From NCBI GenBank assembly GCA_002746535.1, contig NVWA01000082.1, positions 1-64,000 of the forward strand: a stretch of DNA of 64,000 nucleotides, written 5' to 3'. The stretch comes from Planctomycetota bacterium (GTDB lineage: Bacteria; Planctomycetota; GCA-2746535). Shown piece by piece: positions 16,005 through 24,821 of this stretch (positions are counted from its first letter, which is position 1; each line of letters begins with the position of its first letter). The notes beneath the pieces are model-generated. The model was not told where the DNA came from. It saw only the letters and a list, made by a program, of their open reading frames with translations, and searched no databases. A program made the position numbers and the translations under genes.

Positions 16005-16427
16005 ATGTTGAAGATTTCAGAAACCCTTAGTATACCTGAACAAGAAATCATTTTAAAGGCAATAAGATCTCAGGGGGCTGGTGGGCAAAATGTAAATAAG
16101 GTTTCTACCGCTATTCATCTTCGGTTTGATGTGAATGCTTCGAGCATGAGTCAGCTTTTTAAACAAAGAATTTTGAATCATAAAGATTATCGAATTACTA
16201 AAGATGGCGTTATTATAATAAAGGCGCAACGATTTCGAACACAAGAAAAAAATAAAACGGATGCTTTTGATCGATTGAAAGAACTGTTGAAAAAGGCTTT
16301 AACGGTGAAGAAGAAAAGAAAGCCGACAAAGCGATCTAAGGCATCTAATGAAAAACGGTTAGATAAAAAAGCTCGTGCGAGTAAGAATAAAGCTTTGAGA
16401 AAAACAAAAAAAATCACATCTTATTAA
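16005..16427 (+). CDS. arfB: ArfB-like peptidyl-tRNA hydrolase (ribosome rescue)
   Basis: A 140-residue protein with the release-factor domain III motif GGQ at 26-28 (in SQGAGGQNVNKV) and a C-terminal Lys/Arg-rich tail (about 95-138). Short length, lack of a codon-recognition domain and the basic tail fit ArfB/YaeJ, which enters the empty mRNA channel of stalled ribosomes and hydrolyses the peptidyl-tRNA. It starts 13 nt after the transglutaminase-like gene. Confidence 0.85.
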   Translation: MLKISETLSIPEQEIILKAIRSQGAGGQNVNKVSTAIHLRFDVNASSMSQLFKQRILNHKDYRITKDGVIIIKAQRFRTQEKNKTDAFDRLKELLKKALTVKKKRKPTKRSKASNEKRLDKKARASKNKALRKTKKITSY

Positions 16428-16428
16428 T

Positions 16429-16455
16429 CCCTGGGAGCACCGGTAGCTTGCCGGC
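16429..16455. repeat. GC-rich near-palindrome, possible dispersed repeat fragment
   Basis: CCGGTAGCTTGCCGG at 16440-16454 is nearly self-complementary and preceded by CCCTGGGAGCA. It is a GC island right after arfB in AT-rich sequence. It could be a dispersed repeat fragment or a weak hairpin; only one copy is seen here. Confidence 0.35.
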
Positions 16456-16598
16456 TTAATGTAAAAAGGGTATTTAGTATTAAATCTAATTGTTACATTT
16501 TTTTATTTTTGAATGATTTCATAATTAATAAAGGAAAAAATAATGACATTGCAATGAGTGAAAGAATGAGGTTGTCTGATTTTTTATAAAAGTTGATA

Positions 16599-16690
16599 TC
16601 CACACAGAGGCACGGAGGCACAGAGTTTAAATAATGAATCCAGAAAAGTATTCGTTAATTTTTATCTGTGCCTCCGTGCCTCTGTGTGGA
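16599..16690. repeat. 26-bp perfect inverted repeat made of a short tandem GGCAC-type unit
   Basis: Arms 16599-16624 and 16665-16690 are perfect reverse complements with a 40-nt loop. Each arm holds an internal repeat (AGAGGCACGGAGGCACAGA, i.e. GAGGCAC-type units). It lies 43 nt beyond the stop of polA and could also end its transcript. A shortened single arm of the same sequence recurs at 46343-46359. Together with the GC-rich element upstream it fills the 305-nt gap 16428-16732. Confidence 0.75.
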
Positions 16691-16732
16691 ACAATATTTT
16701 TCTATATTTATTTGAATGAATTTAACTAATAG

Positions 16733-19570
16733 TTAGTGAGCTTCGAGCCAATTTTCTCCGGTGCCGGCATCGACGAGCATGTCGACGCTCCAATCAACGA
16801 CTTGGATCATTGAATCTTTGATTATCGTTATATATTTCTCAGCGTTTTCTTTTGGGATTTCAAATAGTAACTCATCATGTACTTGACTGACTAATTGAAT
16901 GGGTAGATTTTCTTTTTTGATTTTATTTGAAATATCTATCATGGCTAGCTTTATGATTTCTGCGGCAGTACCTTGAATGGGGGTATTCTTCGCCATATTG
17001 GTGGCTGTTACAGCATCAAACCCGGTTGTATTTATTTTTGCTAAATATCTTTTTCTTCCAAAAAAGGTCGAGACATGTTCTGTTTGACGTGCTTCATCAA
17101 TTTTTTTGTTAAAGAATTCATCAATTTTTGGAAACGTTTTTTTGTAATTATCGATGAATGCTTTTGCTTCTTTCGTGGATACATTATTTTCTCTAGCTAA
17201 TCTTGATGCGCCCATACCATAAATAATTCCAAAGTTGATCGCTTTGGCTTTACTTCTAATATCAGAAGTAACTTCGTCTATTGGTACATCAAAAATTTTA
17301 GCAGCAGTACTCGAGTGGATATCAGCATCATTTTTAAAGGCATCAATCATATTCTGGTCTTCAGATAAATGAGCAAGAACTCTTAGTTCTATTTGAGAAT
17401 AGTCCGCCGAGACAAAAATCATGTCTTTGTTTTGTGGCTGAAATGCTTTTCTGATTCTTTTACCTTCTGAACCTCTAATGGGAATGTTTTGCAGGTTGGG
17501 TTTGTTTGAAGAAAGTCGACCCGTTGCTGCCACAGCTTGATTGAAGTGGCTATGAATTCTGCCGGTCTTTTCACTGATCATATCTGGGAGAGTGCTAATG
17601 TAAGTAGATTGTAGTTTTTTTATTGTACGATATTCTGAAATCAAACGTGGTAGCGGTTCTTGTTTTAATTGTTCTAAGACATCTGCCGCGGTTGAAAATC
17701 CCGTTTTTGTTTTCTTTGGTTTGTATTTACACTTGGTGTGAATTTGCATTTCTTCAAATAGTAGGTGTCCTAATTCTTTAGGGCTATCAAGATTAAATTC
17801 TCTGCCAGCTAATTCATAAGCTTCTTTGGTTAGTCGTTTTAGTAGTTCATCAAATTCTTCATGCAAGGCATTCAATACTTCTTTGTTTACATAAATCCCT
17901 TCTTGTTCCATGTCTCCTAAGACGGAGATTAATGGCATTTCAATGTCATAGAATAATTTGTTCATATCTATTATTTTTAATTGTTCTTTAAATAGATTGG
18001 TAAGCCTCAAAGTGATATCGACATCTTCACAAGCATACAGGCTAATTTGTTCTGCGGGTAAATCAGTCATAGCTGTTTCAAACATGCCTTCGCCCATCAC
18101 TGCTGTGGTTTCAATTTTTACATAATCTAAAAATTCTTTAGCCATATCATCTAAACCAAGAATTCTAGTTTTTTGATTAACTAAGTGACTTGCAATCATC
18201 GTGTCGAAAGTTATGGGGCTGATTTTAATATCTTCTTTTAATAGGGTCCGATAATCAAACTTTAAATTTTGACCACCTTTCTTTATCTCAGGGTTTTCAA
18301 GAAGACTTTTTACATCGAGCATCACTTTTTTTCTGGTATCAGCATTAGCAGTAAATCCCTCATAATTGACTGGTAAATACCAGGCTTCTTTTTCTTGATA
18401 AGCAAAAGATAAACCGGCTAATTGATTTGTGACGCAATCAAGTCCATCTGTTTCGGTATCCACGACAATGAAAGATTGTTTATTTAGTAGGTCACGACAT
18501 TGTTGCCATTGTTCTTCATTAGTGATCAGTTGATAATTGACTTTATCTTTATCATAAGATGAGCCTGCCGTAACATCATCAGAAGGCTTTTTATCTTCTT
18601 TCTTTTTTCTAGGCTTTGATGCTGCTTTTGTTGTTGGCTCGTCATTTTCAGGAACTTTTGATGTACCGACTTTTCTAAAATTTCCTTTGGAAATATTGTG
18701 AAGTCTTGTATTTAAATTTTCAAATTCTAATTCTTCGCAAATGGCATCGATATCTTCATTTTTTGTCAGGTTGCTGAATTCAAATTTCCAAAGATCCCAA
18801 TCTTTTTCAATAGGACAATCTAGTCGAATTGTTACTAGATCTTTTGATAAGAAGGCTTTCTCTTTACTGGAGATCACTTTTTCTTTTTGTTTGCCTTTTA
18901 AATCTTCTACATTGTTATAGAGATTTTCTAGGCTGCCGTAAATTTCAATGAATTTCATAGCTGTTTTTTCGCCAATGCCTTGAATACCAGGTACATTGTC
19001 TGAGGCATCTCCCATCATGGCTAGTACATCAATGACCTGATCGGGTCGGCAATTAAATTTCTTTTTGACACCATCAAAAGATACGATGTCGATGATGCCA
19101 CCTTTTTTAACGGTATATAGACTGCAGTCATCGGTTATTAGTTGTAAAAAATCTTTGTCGCCACTAACGATAAATAAATGAGAATCATGATCTTTTGCAT
19201 GATCTGCGATAGTACCTATGATATCATCTGCTTCCCAACCAGGCATTTCAAGTAGGGGTAATCCCATGGCTTTTACCATTCGTTTTACTAAAGGGATTTG
19301 TTCAACAAGTTCCTCTGGCATTTTGGCTCTTGTACCTTTATATTCCGTATACATTTCATGTCTGAAAGTTGGGCCTTTGGCATCAAAAGTTACGACGAGG
19401 TAATCTGGTTGTTCTTTTGTTATCACTGATAATAGTTGGTTGGCCATGCCATGCACCGCTGATACCATTTGGCCTGAGCTGGTTGTCATAGGATTATTGA
19501 TCATTGCAAAATGAGCTTTGTATACTTGCGCTGACCCATCAAAAACGAAGAACTTTTGTTTGTCTGACAT
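16733..19570 (-). CDS. polA: DNA polymerase I
   Basis: A 945-residue family A polymerase with all three domains. 5'-nuclease about 1-290 (GDKDFLQL, GIGEKTAMKFI); 3'-5' exonuclease about 345-545 with intact acidic residues (VVDTETDGLD, GQNLKFDYRTL, YACEDVD); polymerase with motif A DYSQIELRVLAHLSED, motif B RSKAKAINFGIIYG and motif C QVHDELLFE. Proofreading should therefore be active. A charged linker (about 300-340, Lys-rich) separates the first two domains. AAAGGAAATAGTA precedes the ATG. It follows trpA by 33 nt on the same strand and is probably in the same transcript. Confidence 0.97.
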   Translation of the reverse strand: MSDKQKFFVFDGSAQVYKAHFAMINNPMTTSSGQMVSAVHGMANQLLSVITKEQPDYLVVTFDAKGPTFRHEMYTEYKGTRAKMPEELVEQIPLVKRMVKAMGLPLLEMPGWEADDIIGTIADHAKDHDSHLFIVSGDKDFLQLITDDCSLYTVKKGGIIDIVSFDGVKKKFNCRPDQVIDVLAMMGDASDNVPGIQGIGEKTAMKFIEIYGSLENLYNNVEDLKGKQKEKVISSKEKAFLSKDLVTIRLDCPIEKDWDLWKFEFSNLTKNEDIDAICEELEFENLNTRLHNISKGNFRKVGTSKVPENDEPTTKAASKPRKKKEDKKPSDDVTAGSSYDKDKVNYQLITNEEQWQQCRDLLNKQSFIVVDTETDGLDCVTNQLAGLSFAYQEKEAWYLPVNYEGFTANADTRKKVMLDVKSLLENPEIKKGGQNLKFDYRTLLKEDIKISPITFDTMIASHLVNQKTRILGLDDMAKEFLDYVKIETTAVMGEGMFETAMTDLPAEQISLYACEDVDITLRLTNLFKEQLKIIDMNKLFYDIEMPLISVLGDMEQEGIYVNKEVLNALHEEFDELLKRLTKEAYELAGREFNLDSPKELGHLLFEEMQIHTKCKYKPKKTKTGFSTAADVLEQLKQEPLPRLISEYRTIKKLQSTYISTLPDMISEKTGRIHSHFNQAVAATGRLSSNKPNLQNIPIRGSEGKRIRKAFQPQNKDMIFVSADYSQIELRVLAHLSEDQNMIDAFKNDADIHSSTAAKIFDVPIDEVTSDIRSKAKAINFGIIYGMGASRLARENNVSTKEAKAFIDNYKKTFPKIDEFFNKKIDEARQTEHVSTFFGRKRYLAKINTTGFDAVTATNMAKNTPIQGTAAEIIKLAMIDISNKIKKENLPIQLVSQVHDELLFEIPKENAEKYITIIKDSMIQVVDWSVDMLVDAGTGENWLEAH

Positions 19571-19603
19571 TACTATTTCCTTTATGTTTTTAATAGAACT
19601 GCT

Positions 19604-20386
19604 TCAGCACTCTTTTAATATACTTTTTAAAAATGAAGCGATGGCATCTTGCCTATTTTCTTTTTTATTTTCATTCATGATGTCGATAACCTTGCTGCCT
19701 ATGACGATAATATCTGCGTAATCTTTGATAAAAGCAACATGTTCTGGTTTTGAAATGCCAAAGCCAATGGAAAGAGGTAAGTCGATTGTCTTTTTTAATT
19801 TTGTTAAAAAAGTTTTTGTGTCTTCAGGAATGTCTTCTTTTGAGCCGGTTGTACTCATTCTAGCGGTACAGTAAATGAATCCTTTGGCGTTATTCTTTAT
19901 GATATTAATTCTTTCTGGTGTGCTAACTGGGGCTAAAATAAGGATAGCATCAAGGTCTGATTTATCGCAAGCCTCATAAAAACCATCTTTATTTTCTTCT
20001 GGTGGAATATCTGGAATGATTAATCCAGAGACACCTGCTTTTTTGGCATCTTCACAGAATTTCTGAACACCATAATTAAATACAATATTATAGTAGCTCA
20101 TAAATAATAATGGGACATCAACTTTTTTAGATACTCTAGCCATCAGTTCCATGCATTGTTTGACGGTGGTACCGTTTTCAAGAGAAACACGACAAGCTTC
20201 CATGATGGTTGGTCCATCGGCAATTGGATCTGAAAAAGGAATTTGTAATTCGATTAATGAAACACCGGCATTTGCCATGGTGTATATAGTTTCTTCTGTC
20301 TCTGCCATTGAAGGATAACCAATCACTACATGGGTCATCAAACCTTTGTGATCCAATGATTTGATTTTATCCGAAATCTTACTCAT
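19604..20386 (-). CDS. trpA: tryptophan synthase alpha chain
   Basis: A 260-residue TIM-barrel enzyme that cleaves indole-3-glycerol phosphate. Catalytic Glu46 (LIELQIPFSDP) and Asp57 (ADGPT) correspond to Glu49 and Asp60 of the E. coli protein; the phosphate-binding GFGIS is present. The start at 20386 (MSKISDKIK) gives an 8-bp overlap with trpB; an upstream ATG at 20401 is an alternative. The overlap suggests translational coupling, suited to the alpha2beta2 complex. Confidence 0.95.
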   Translation of the reverse strand: MSKISDKIKSLDHKGLMTHVVIGYPSMAETEETIYTMANAGVSLIELQIPFSDPIADGPTIMEACRVSLENGTTVKQCMELMARVSKKVDVPLLFMSYYNIVFNYGVQKFCEDAKKAGVSGLIIPDIPPEENKDGFYEACDKSDLDAILILAPVSTPERINIIKNNAKGFIYCTARMSTTGSKEDIPEDTKTFLTKLKKTIDLPLSIGFGISKPEHVAFIKDYADIIVIGSKVIDIMNENKKENRQDAIASFLKSILKEC

Positions 20387-21683
20387 TTTTATTTCTTTCA
20401 TCCAATTGCGATTGCAAAAATTCAAACCATTTGTCATCTTTTAAGGCTTGAGCAATTAGAAAAATATCTTTATCACCTCTACCTGAAACGTTAGTTACAA
20501 TGACATGATCTTTAGGTAGTGTTGGTGCAATTTTAATGGTATGGGCAATGGCGTGAGATGACTCAAGTGCTGGAATGATACCTTCATATTTCATAACTGT
20601 TTTTAAGGCATCAACAACTTCGTCATCGGTTGTGTGCTCAAAAGATACACGTTTTTCTTTTTGAAGATGGGCTAATTGCGGGCCTACTCCAGGGTAATCC
20701 AGGCCAGCTGCAATTGAGTGGGTTTCTTTTAATTGGCCATCTTCATCTTGTAGGAAAAAACTTTTATAGGCTTCAACGACACCAACTTTACCACCTTTAA
20801 ATCTGATAGCATGCTGGTTAGATTCAAGTCCTTTGCCACCAGCTTCAATTCCAATTAGTTGTACATCTTCATGCAGAAAGGCATTAAAAGCACCCATAGA
20901 GTTACTACCGCCACCAACACAGGCGATAATGGTATCGGGTAATTTGTTTTCTGCTTCTTTTACTTGTTGCTTGATTTCAATACCGATTACTGATTGAAAA
21001 TCTCTGACCATTGATGGATAAGGATGTGGACCTAGGGCTGAACCTAATAAATAATGCGTAGTCTCAACATTTGTAATCCAATCTTTTAAAGCCGCATTGA
21101 CGGCATCTTTTAATGTTTTTTGTCCAAACTCAACCGGATGAACTTTTGCACCAAGTTGTTCCATCCAGAAAACATTCGGACGTTGCCGTTTAATATCTAC
21201 GGCACCCATAAATATTTCGCACTGGAGTCCAAATTTCGCGCATACTGTTGCTGTAGCAAAGCCATGCTGACCTGCACCTGTTTCTGCGATGACTCTTTTT
21301 TTCCCCATTCGTTTTGTGAGCAATGCTTGACCAATGGCGTTATTAATCTTATGTGAGCCGGTTTGGCCGAGGCCTTCTTGTTTTAAATATATTTTAGCAC
21401 CACCCAAATGTTTGCTGAGATTTTCCGCATATAATAAAGGCGTTGGTCGACCTGAGAATGTTTTTAAGCAATCGAAAAATTCTTTTTGAAAAGCTTCATC
21501 TTGTTGGCATTCTTTATAGATTTCTTCAAGTTCAATTAAAGCTGGCATTAGCATTTCGGGAGCAAATCGGCCACCGAATTCACCAAAATGTCCGCCATCA
21601 TCAGAGGCAAAGTTTGGTGATACTGGATTTTTCATTTTCATCTTTCTTGTTTTTTTAGGATGTAAATAATTGGCCGAAATCAT
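20379..21683 (-). CDS. trpB: tryptophan synthase beta chain
   Basis: A 434-residue PLP enzyme. The PLP lysine is Lys112 in TGSHKINN; AETGAGQHG and GGGSNSMGAF are the family's catalytic Glu and phosphate-binding segments. The start at 21683 has AAAGGA 5 nt upstream; internal ATGs at 21641 and 21635 would give the usual N-terminus but lack a clear ribosome site. Other trp genes are absent from the neighbourhood; the amidotransferase gene at 35991 could belong to the pathway but is 14 kb away. Confidence 0.95.
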   Translation of the reverse strand: MISANYLHPKKTRKMKMKNPVSPNFASDDGGHFGEFGGRFAPEMLMPALIELEEIYKECQQDEAFQKEFFDCLKTFSGRPTPLLYAENLSKHLGGAKIYLKQEGLGQTGSHKINNAIGQALLTKRMGKKRVIAETGAGQHGFATATVCAKFGLQCEIFMGAVDIKRQRPNVFWMEQLGAKVHPVEFGQKTLKDAVNAALKDWITNVETTHYLLGSALGPHPYPSMVRDFQSVIGIEIKQQVKEAENKLPDTIIACVGGGSNSMGAFNAFLHEDVQLIGIEAGGKGLESNQHAIRFKGGKVGVVEAYKSFFLQDEDGQLKETHSIAAGLDYPGVGPQLAHLQKEKRVSFEHTTDDEVVDALKTVMKYEGIIPALESSHAIAHTIKIAPTLPKDHVIVTNVSGRGDKDIFLIAQALKDDKWFEFLQSQLDERNKNE

Positions 21684-22104
21684 AATATCCTTTCATTGTT
21701 TGAAAAGGTTTATCTACGGCTGTTTCTCGTCATCCTAAAATTCAATTTTTTTAATTTTAGAAAACATTGCTAATGACAATGTCATCTGTGGTAATGGGCG
21801 ATTATTAATTATTTAATTGATTATGAATATAATTAACGATTCTGGATAATAGATACTAGCTCAACTGTCGGCAACTATTAATGAAAGAGACTATTTCAAT
21901 GGATTTTTTGTCAATTTTTTGTATGGTATTCGCTTCAAAAAGTGGGTATACGATCATAATTTTGATTAGGTTTTTTCATTATGAATGAACCGTTTGGAAT
22001 TTTATTATTGATTGTAAATCATTGATTTTAAGTAGTTTATTGATTTTCGAATCAGTAGAGACAATTAAAATAAAACTAATAACTTTAATTTTTGGGTGAA
22101 ATAA
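21684..22104. other. 421-nt divergent intergenic region between trpB and the PDH operon
   Basis: AT-rich control region for both operons. On the trpB side there is a hairpin-capable repeat (CTAAAATT 21735-21742, AATTTTAG 21753-21760) and a 13-bp palindrome ATGACAATGTCAT (21773-21785) that could be an operator. I see no TrpR-box, T-box or leader peptide that I can support, and no clean -35/-10 pair for either operon. Confidence 0.3.
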
Positions 22105-24807
22105 ATGACTCAAGTAAAACATCAAATGAGCGTTGATGTAGATCCGGAAGAAACCAAGGAATGGGTGGAATCTATCAATGCACTTCTCGTGGGTGGAGAT
22201 AAAGATCGTGCGGTATTCTTGCTTCACAAATTAATGGAGCATGTTCAAGTCGCGGGTGTTCCGATTCCATTTAATGCGAATACTCCCTATATTAATACAA
22301 TTCCTGTTGAGGAAGAACCTATTTATCCTGGTAACAGAGCGATTGAAAGAAAAATTAAAAGTCTCATGCGTTGGAATGCTATGGCGATGGTGGTCAGAGC
22401 TAATAGAAAGCCAGGTGCGGTTGGTGGGCATATTGCTACTTATCAATCCATTGCCAATATTTATGAAATAGGTTTTAATCACTTTTTTCATGCGAAGACA
22501 GAATCGCATCCTGGTGACTCAGTTTTTTTTCAAGGACATTCTTCACCTGGGATTTATTCTCGGGCATTTATGGAAGGTCGTCTTAGTGAAGAGCAATTAG
22601 ATAATTTTAGAAGAGAGTTTGGTGATGGTGGGGGATTGAGTTCATATCCACATCCAAGATTGATGCCAGAATTTTGGCAATTTCCGACGGTATCTATGGG
22701 GCTTGGACCTATCAATGCGATTTACCAAGCTAGAATTAATCGTTATCTTCAAAATAGAAATATTCTCGATACATCAAAGGCAAAAATTTATTGTTTTATT
22801 GGTGATGGAGAAATGGATGAGCCAGAAACAACGGCATGTATTAGACTTGCTGCTCGAGAAAACTTAGACAATTTAATATTTGTTGTGAATTGTAACCTTC
22901 AGAGACTAGATGGTCCTGTACGTGGTAACGGAAAAGTTATACAAGAATTTGAAGGGCTATTTCGTGGTGCTGGTTGGGATGTAATTAAAGTAGTCTGGGG
23001 AAGCAATTGGGATGCATTGTTAAAAGCGGATGTTGATGGTAATTTAGTAAAAGTGATGGAAGAAACCGTTGATGGCGAGTATCAAAAATACAGTTTGTCA
23101 GATGGTAAATATATTCGCGAAGAATTTTTTAATAAAATACCTGGTTTAGAAAAGGTTGTAGAAAAACTTACTGATAAAGAAATAGAAAAATTAGCTCGGG
23201 GTGGTCATGATCCTCAAAAGGTTTATGCCGCTTTTCATAAAGCTCAAGAAATGGATGGAAGACCAAAAGTTCTTTTGATTAAAACGGTAAAAGGTTATGG
23301 CCTTGGAGAAGCTGGCGAAGCTAAGAATGTCGCTCATAATCAGAAAAAGTTAACTGAAGATCAATTGATTGCTTTTGTTCATAGATTTAATTTACCGATT
23401 CCGGAAGATAAAATTGCTGATGCTCCTTATTATAGACCTCCAGAAGATTCTGCTGAAATGCAATACATCAGGCAACATCGTGAAGCATTGGGTGGATCAT
23501 TACCAAAACGTAGTGAGAAATATAAAAAAGTTACTTTGCCACCAGAAAAAATGTATGAGGTACTATACAAAGGTTCTGGCGAAAGAGAACAATCCACGAC
23601 TTTTGGTTTTAATCGAATTATCAGTGCATTGATGAAGGACAAAGAGTTTGGTAAATATATAGTTCCTATTATTCCTGATGAAGCTAGAACGTTTGGCATG
23701 GAAGGTTTGTTTGGTCAAGTTGGGATTTATTCTCCGACAGGTCAATTGTATGATCCGGTAGACAAAGGTAAGGGGTTGGCTTACTATAAAGAAGAGAAAA
23801 ATGGTCAAATATTTGAAGAAGGATTGAATGAAGCGGGTGCGATGGCATGTTTCATAGGTGCCGGTACTAGTTATTCTACACATGGAATCCCTTTGGTTCC
23901 CATGTACATCTATTATTCTATGTTTGGGTTTCAAAGAATTGGAGATTTGGTCTGGTGCGCAATGGATCAGAAAGCAAAAGGTTTCATGATAGGTGGAACA
24001 TCTGGTCGAACGACATTAAATGGTGAAGGTTTGCAGCATCAAGATGGTCAGTCTCAATTGTTTGCCTCAACGGTTCCTTCCCTCGTTTCGTATGATCCTG
24101 CATTTACCTACGAATTAGCTGTGATTGTTAAAGATGGGTTGAAAAGAATGTATGGCGAAGGTGAAGACCTTTTTTATTACATATCTGTTTACAATGATGA
24201 TATCGTTCAGCCTGCCAAGCCAGCTGAAAAAGATATTGATGAAAAAATATGTAAGGGACTATATAAATTTAAGGCTTCTAAAAAACCAAAAGGCAAGACC
24301 AAGAAGAATCCTAAAGCGCATTTATTTAGTTCTGGAACATTGTTTAATGAATCCTTAAAAGCTGCCGAAATTTTAGAAAAAGACTATAAGATCTCAACAG
24401 ATGTCTGGAGTGTAACTTCTTATAAATCTTTAAGAACAGATGCTCTGCGGGTTGAAAGATGGAATTTATTAAATCCAGATGAGAAGCCAAAGAAAAGTTT
24501 CTTAGAAGAATCATTAGAAGGTGAAACCGGATCTTTTGTTGCTTCGAGTGACAATATGCGAATGGTATCCGAGCAAATTAGTAAATGGGTACCCGGAGGA
24601 TTATTTTCATTGGGTACTGACGGTCATGGATTGTCAGACACTAGAGAAGTCCTTAGAGATTATTTTGAAGTGAATCATAAATACCAAATTATAGCTACAG
24701 TAGCACAATTGGTTAAACAAGGGGAAGTCAAAAAAGACTTGTTGTCAAAAGTGATAAAAGATTTAGGGGTTTTATCAAATAAGAGAAACCCTCTTTATAA
24801 AATTTAA
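22105..24807 (+). CDS. aceE: pyruvate dehydrogenase E1, homodimeric type
   Basis: A 900-residue single-chain E1. The thiamine-diphosphate motif starts with GDGEMDEPE at 233 and ends with the Asn in VVNCNLQ; the E. coli-type N-terminus (EETKEWVESI) is present. It decarboxylates pyruvate and reductively acetylates the E2 lipoyl groups. GGGTGA lies about 6 nt before the ATG. E2 follows after 14 nt. Full length for the family (about 890). Confidence 0.97.
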   Translation: MTQVKHQMSVDVDPEETKEWVESINALLVGGDKDRAVFLLHKLMEHVQVAGVPIPFNANTPYINTIPVEEEPIYPGNRAIERKIKSLMRWNAMAMVVRANRKPGAVGGHIATYQSIANIYEIGFNHFFHAKTESHPGDSVFFQGHSSPGIYSRAFMEGRLSEEQLDNFRREFGDGGGLSSYPHPRLMPEFWQFPTVSMGLGPINAIYQARINRYLQNRNILDTSKAKIYCFIGDGEMDEPETTACIRLAARENLDNLIFVVNCNLQRLDGPVRGNGKVIQEFEGLFRGAGWDVIKVVWGSNWDALLKADVDGNLVKVMEETVDGEYQKYSLSDGKYIREEFFNKIPGLEKVVEKLTDKEIEKLARGGHDPQKVYAAFHKAQEMDGRPKVLLIKTVKGYGLGEAGEAKNVAHNQKKLTEDQLIAFVHRFNLPIPEDKIADAPYYRPPEDSAEMQYIRQHREALGGSLPKRSEKYKKVTLPPEKMYEVLYKGSGEREQSTTFGFNRIISALMKDKEFGKYIVPIIPDEARTFGMEGLFGQVGIYSPTGQLYDPVDKGKGLAYYKEEKNGQIFEEGLNEAGAMACFIGAGTSYSTHGIPLVPMYIYYSMFGFQRIGDLVWCAMDQKAKGFMIGGTSGRTTLNGEGLQHQDGQSQLFASTVPSLVSYDPAFTYELAVIVKDGLKRMYGEGEDLFYYISVYNDDIVQPAKPAEKDIDEKICKGLYKFKASKKPKGKTKKNPKAHLFSSGTLFNESLKAAEILEKDYKISTDVWSVTSYKSLRTDALRVERWNLLNPDEKPKKSFLEESLEGETGSFVASSDNMRMVSEQISKWVPGGLFSLGTDGHGLSDTREVLRDYFEVNHKYQIIATVAQLVKQGEVKKDLLSKVIKDLGVLSNKRNPLYKI

Positions 24808-24821
24808 GGATTGGAGTATGT

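Noticed and set aside
23430-23699. Antisense frames inside aceE
   Set aside because: They lie wholly inside a full-length conserved E1 gene and show low-complexity shadow composition.
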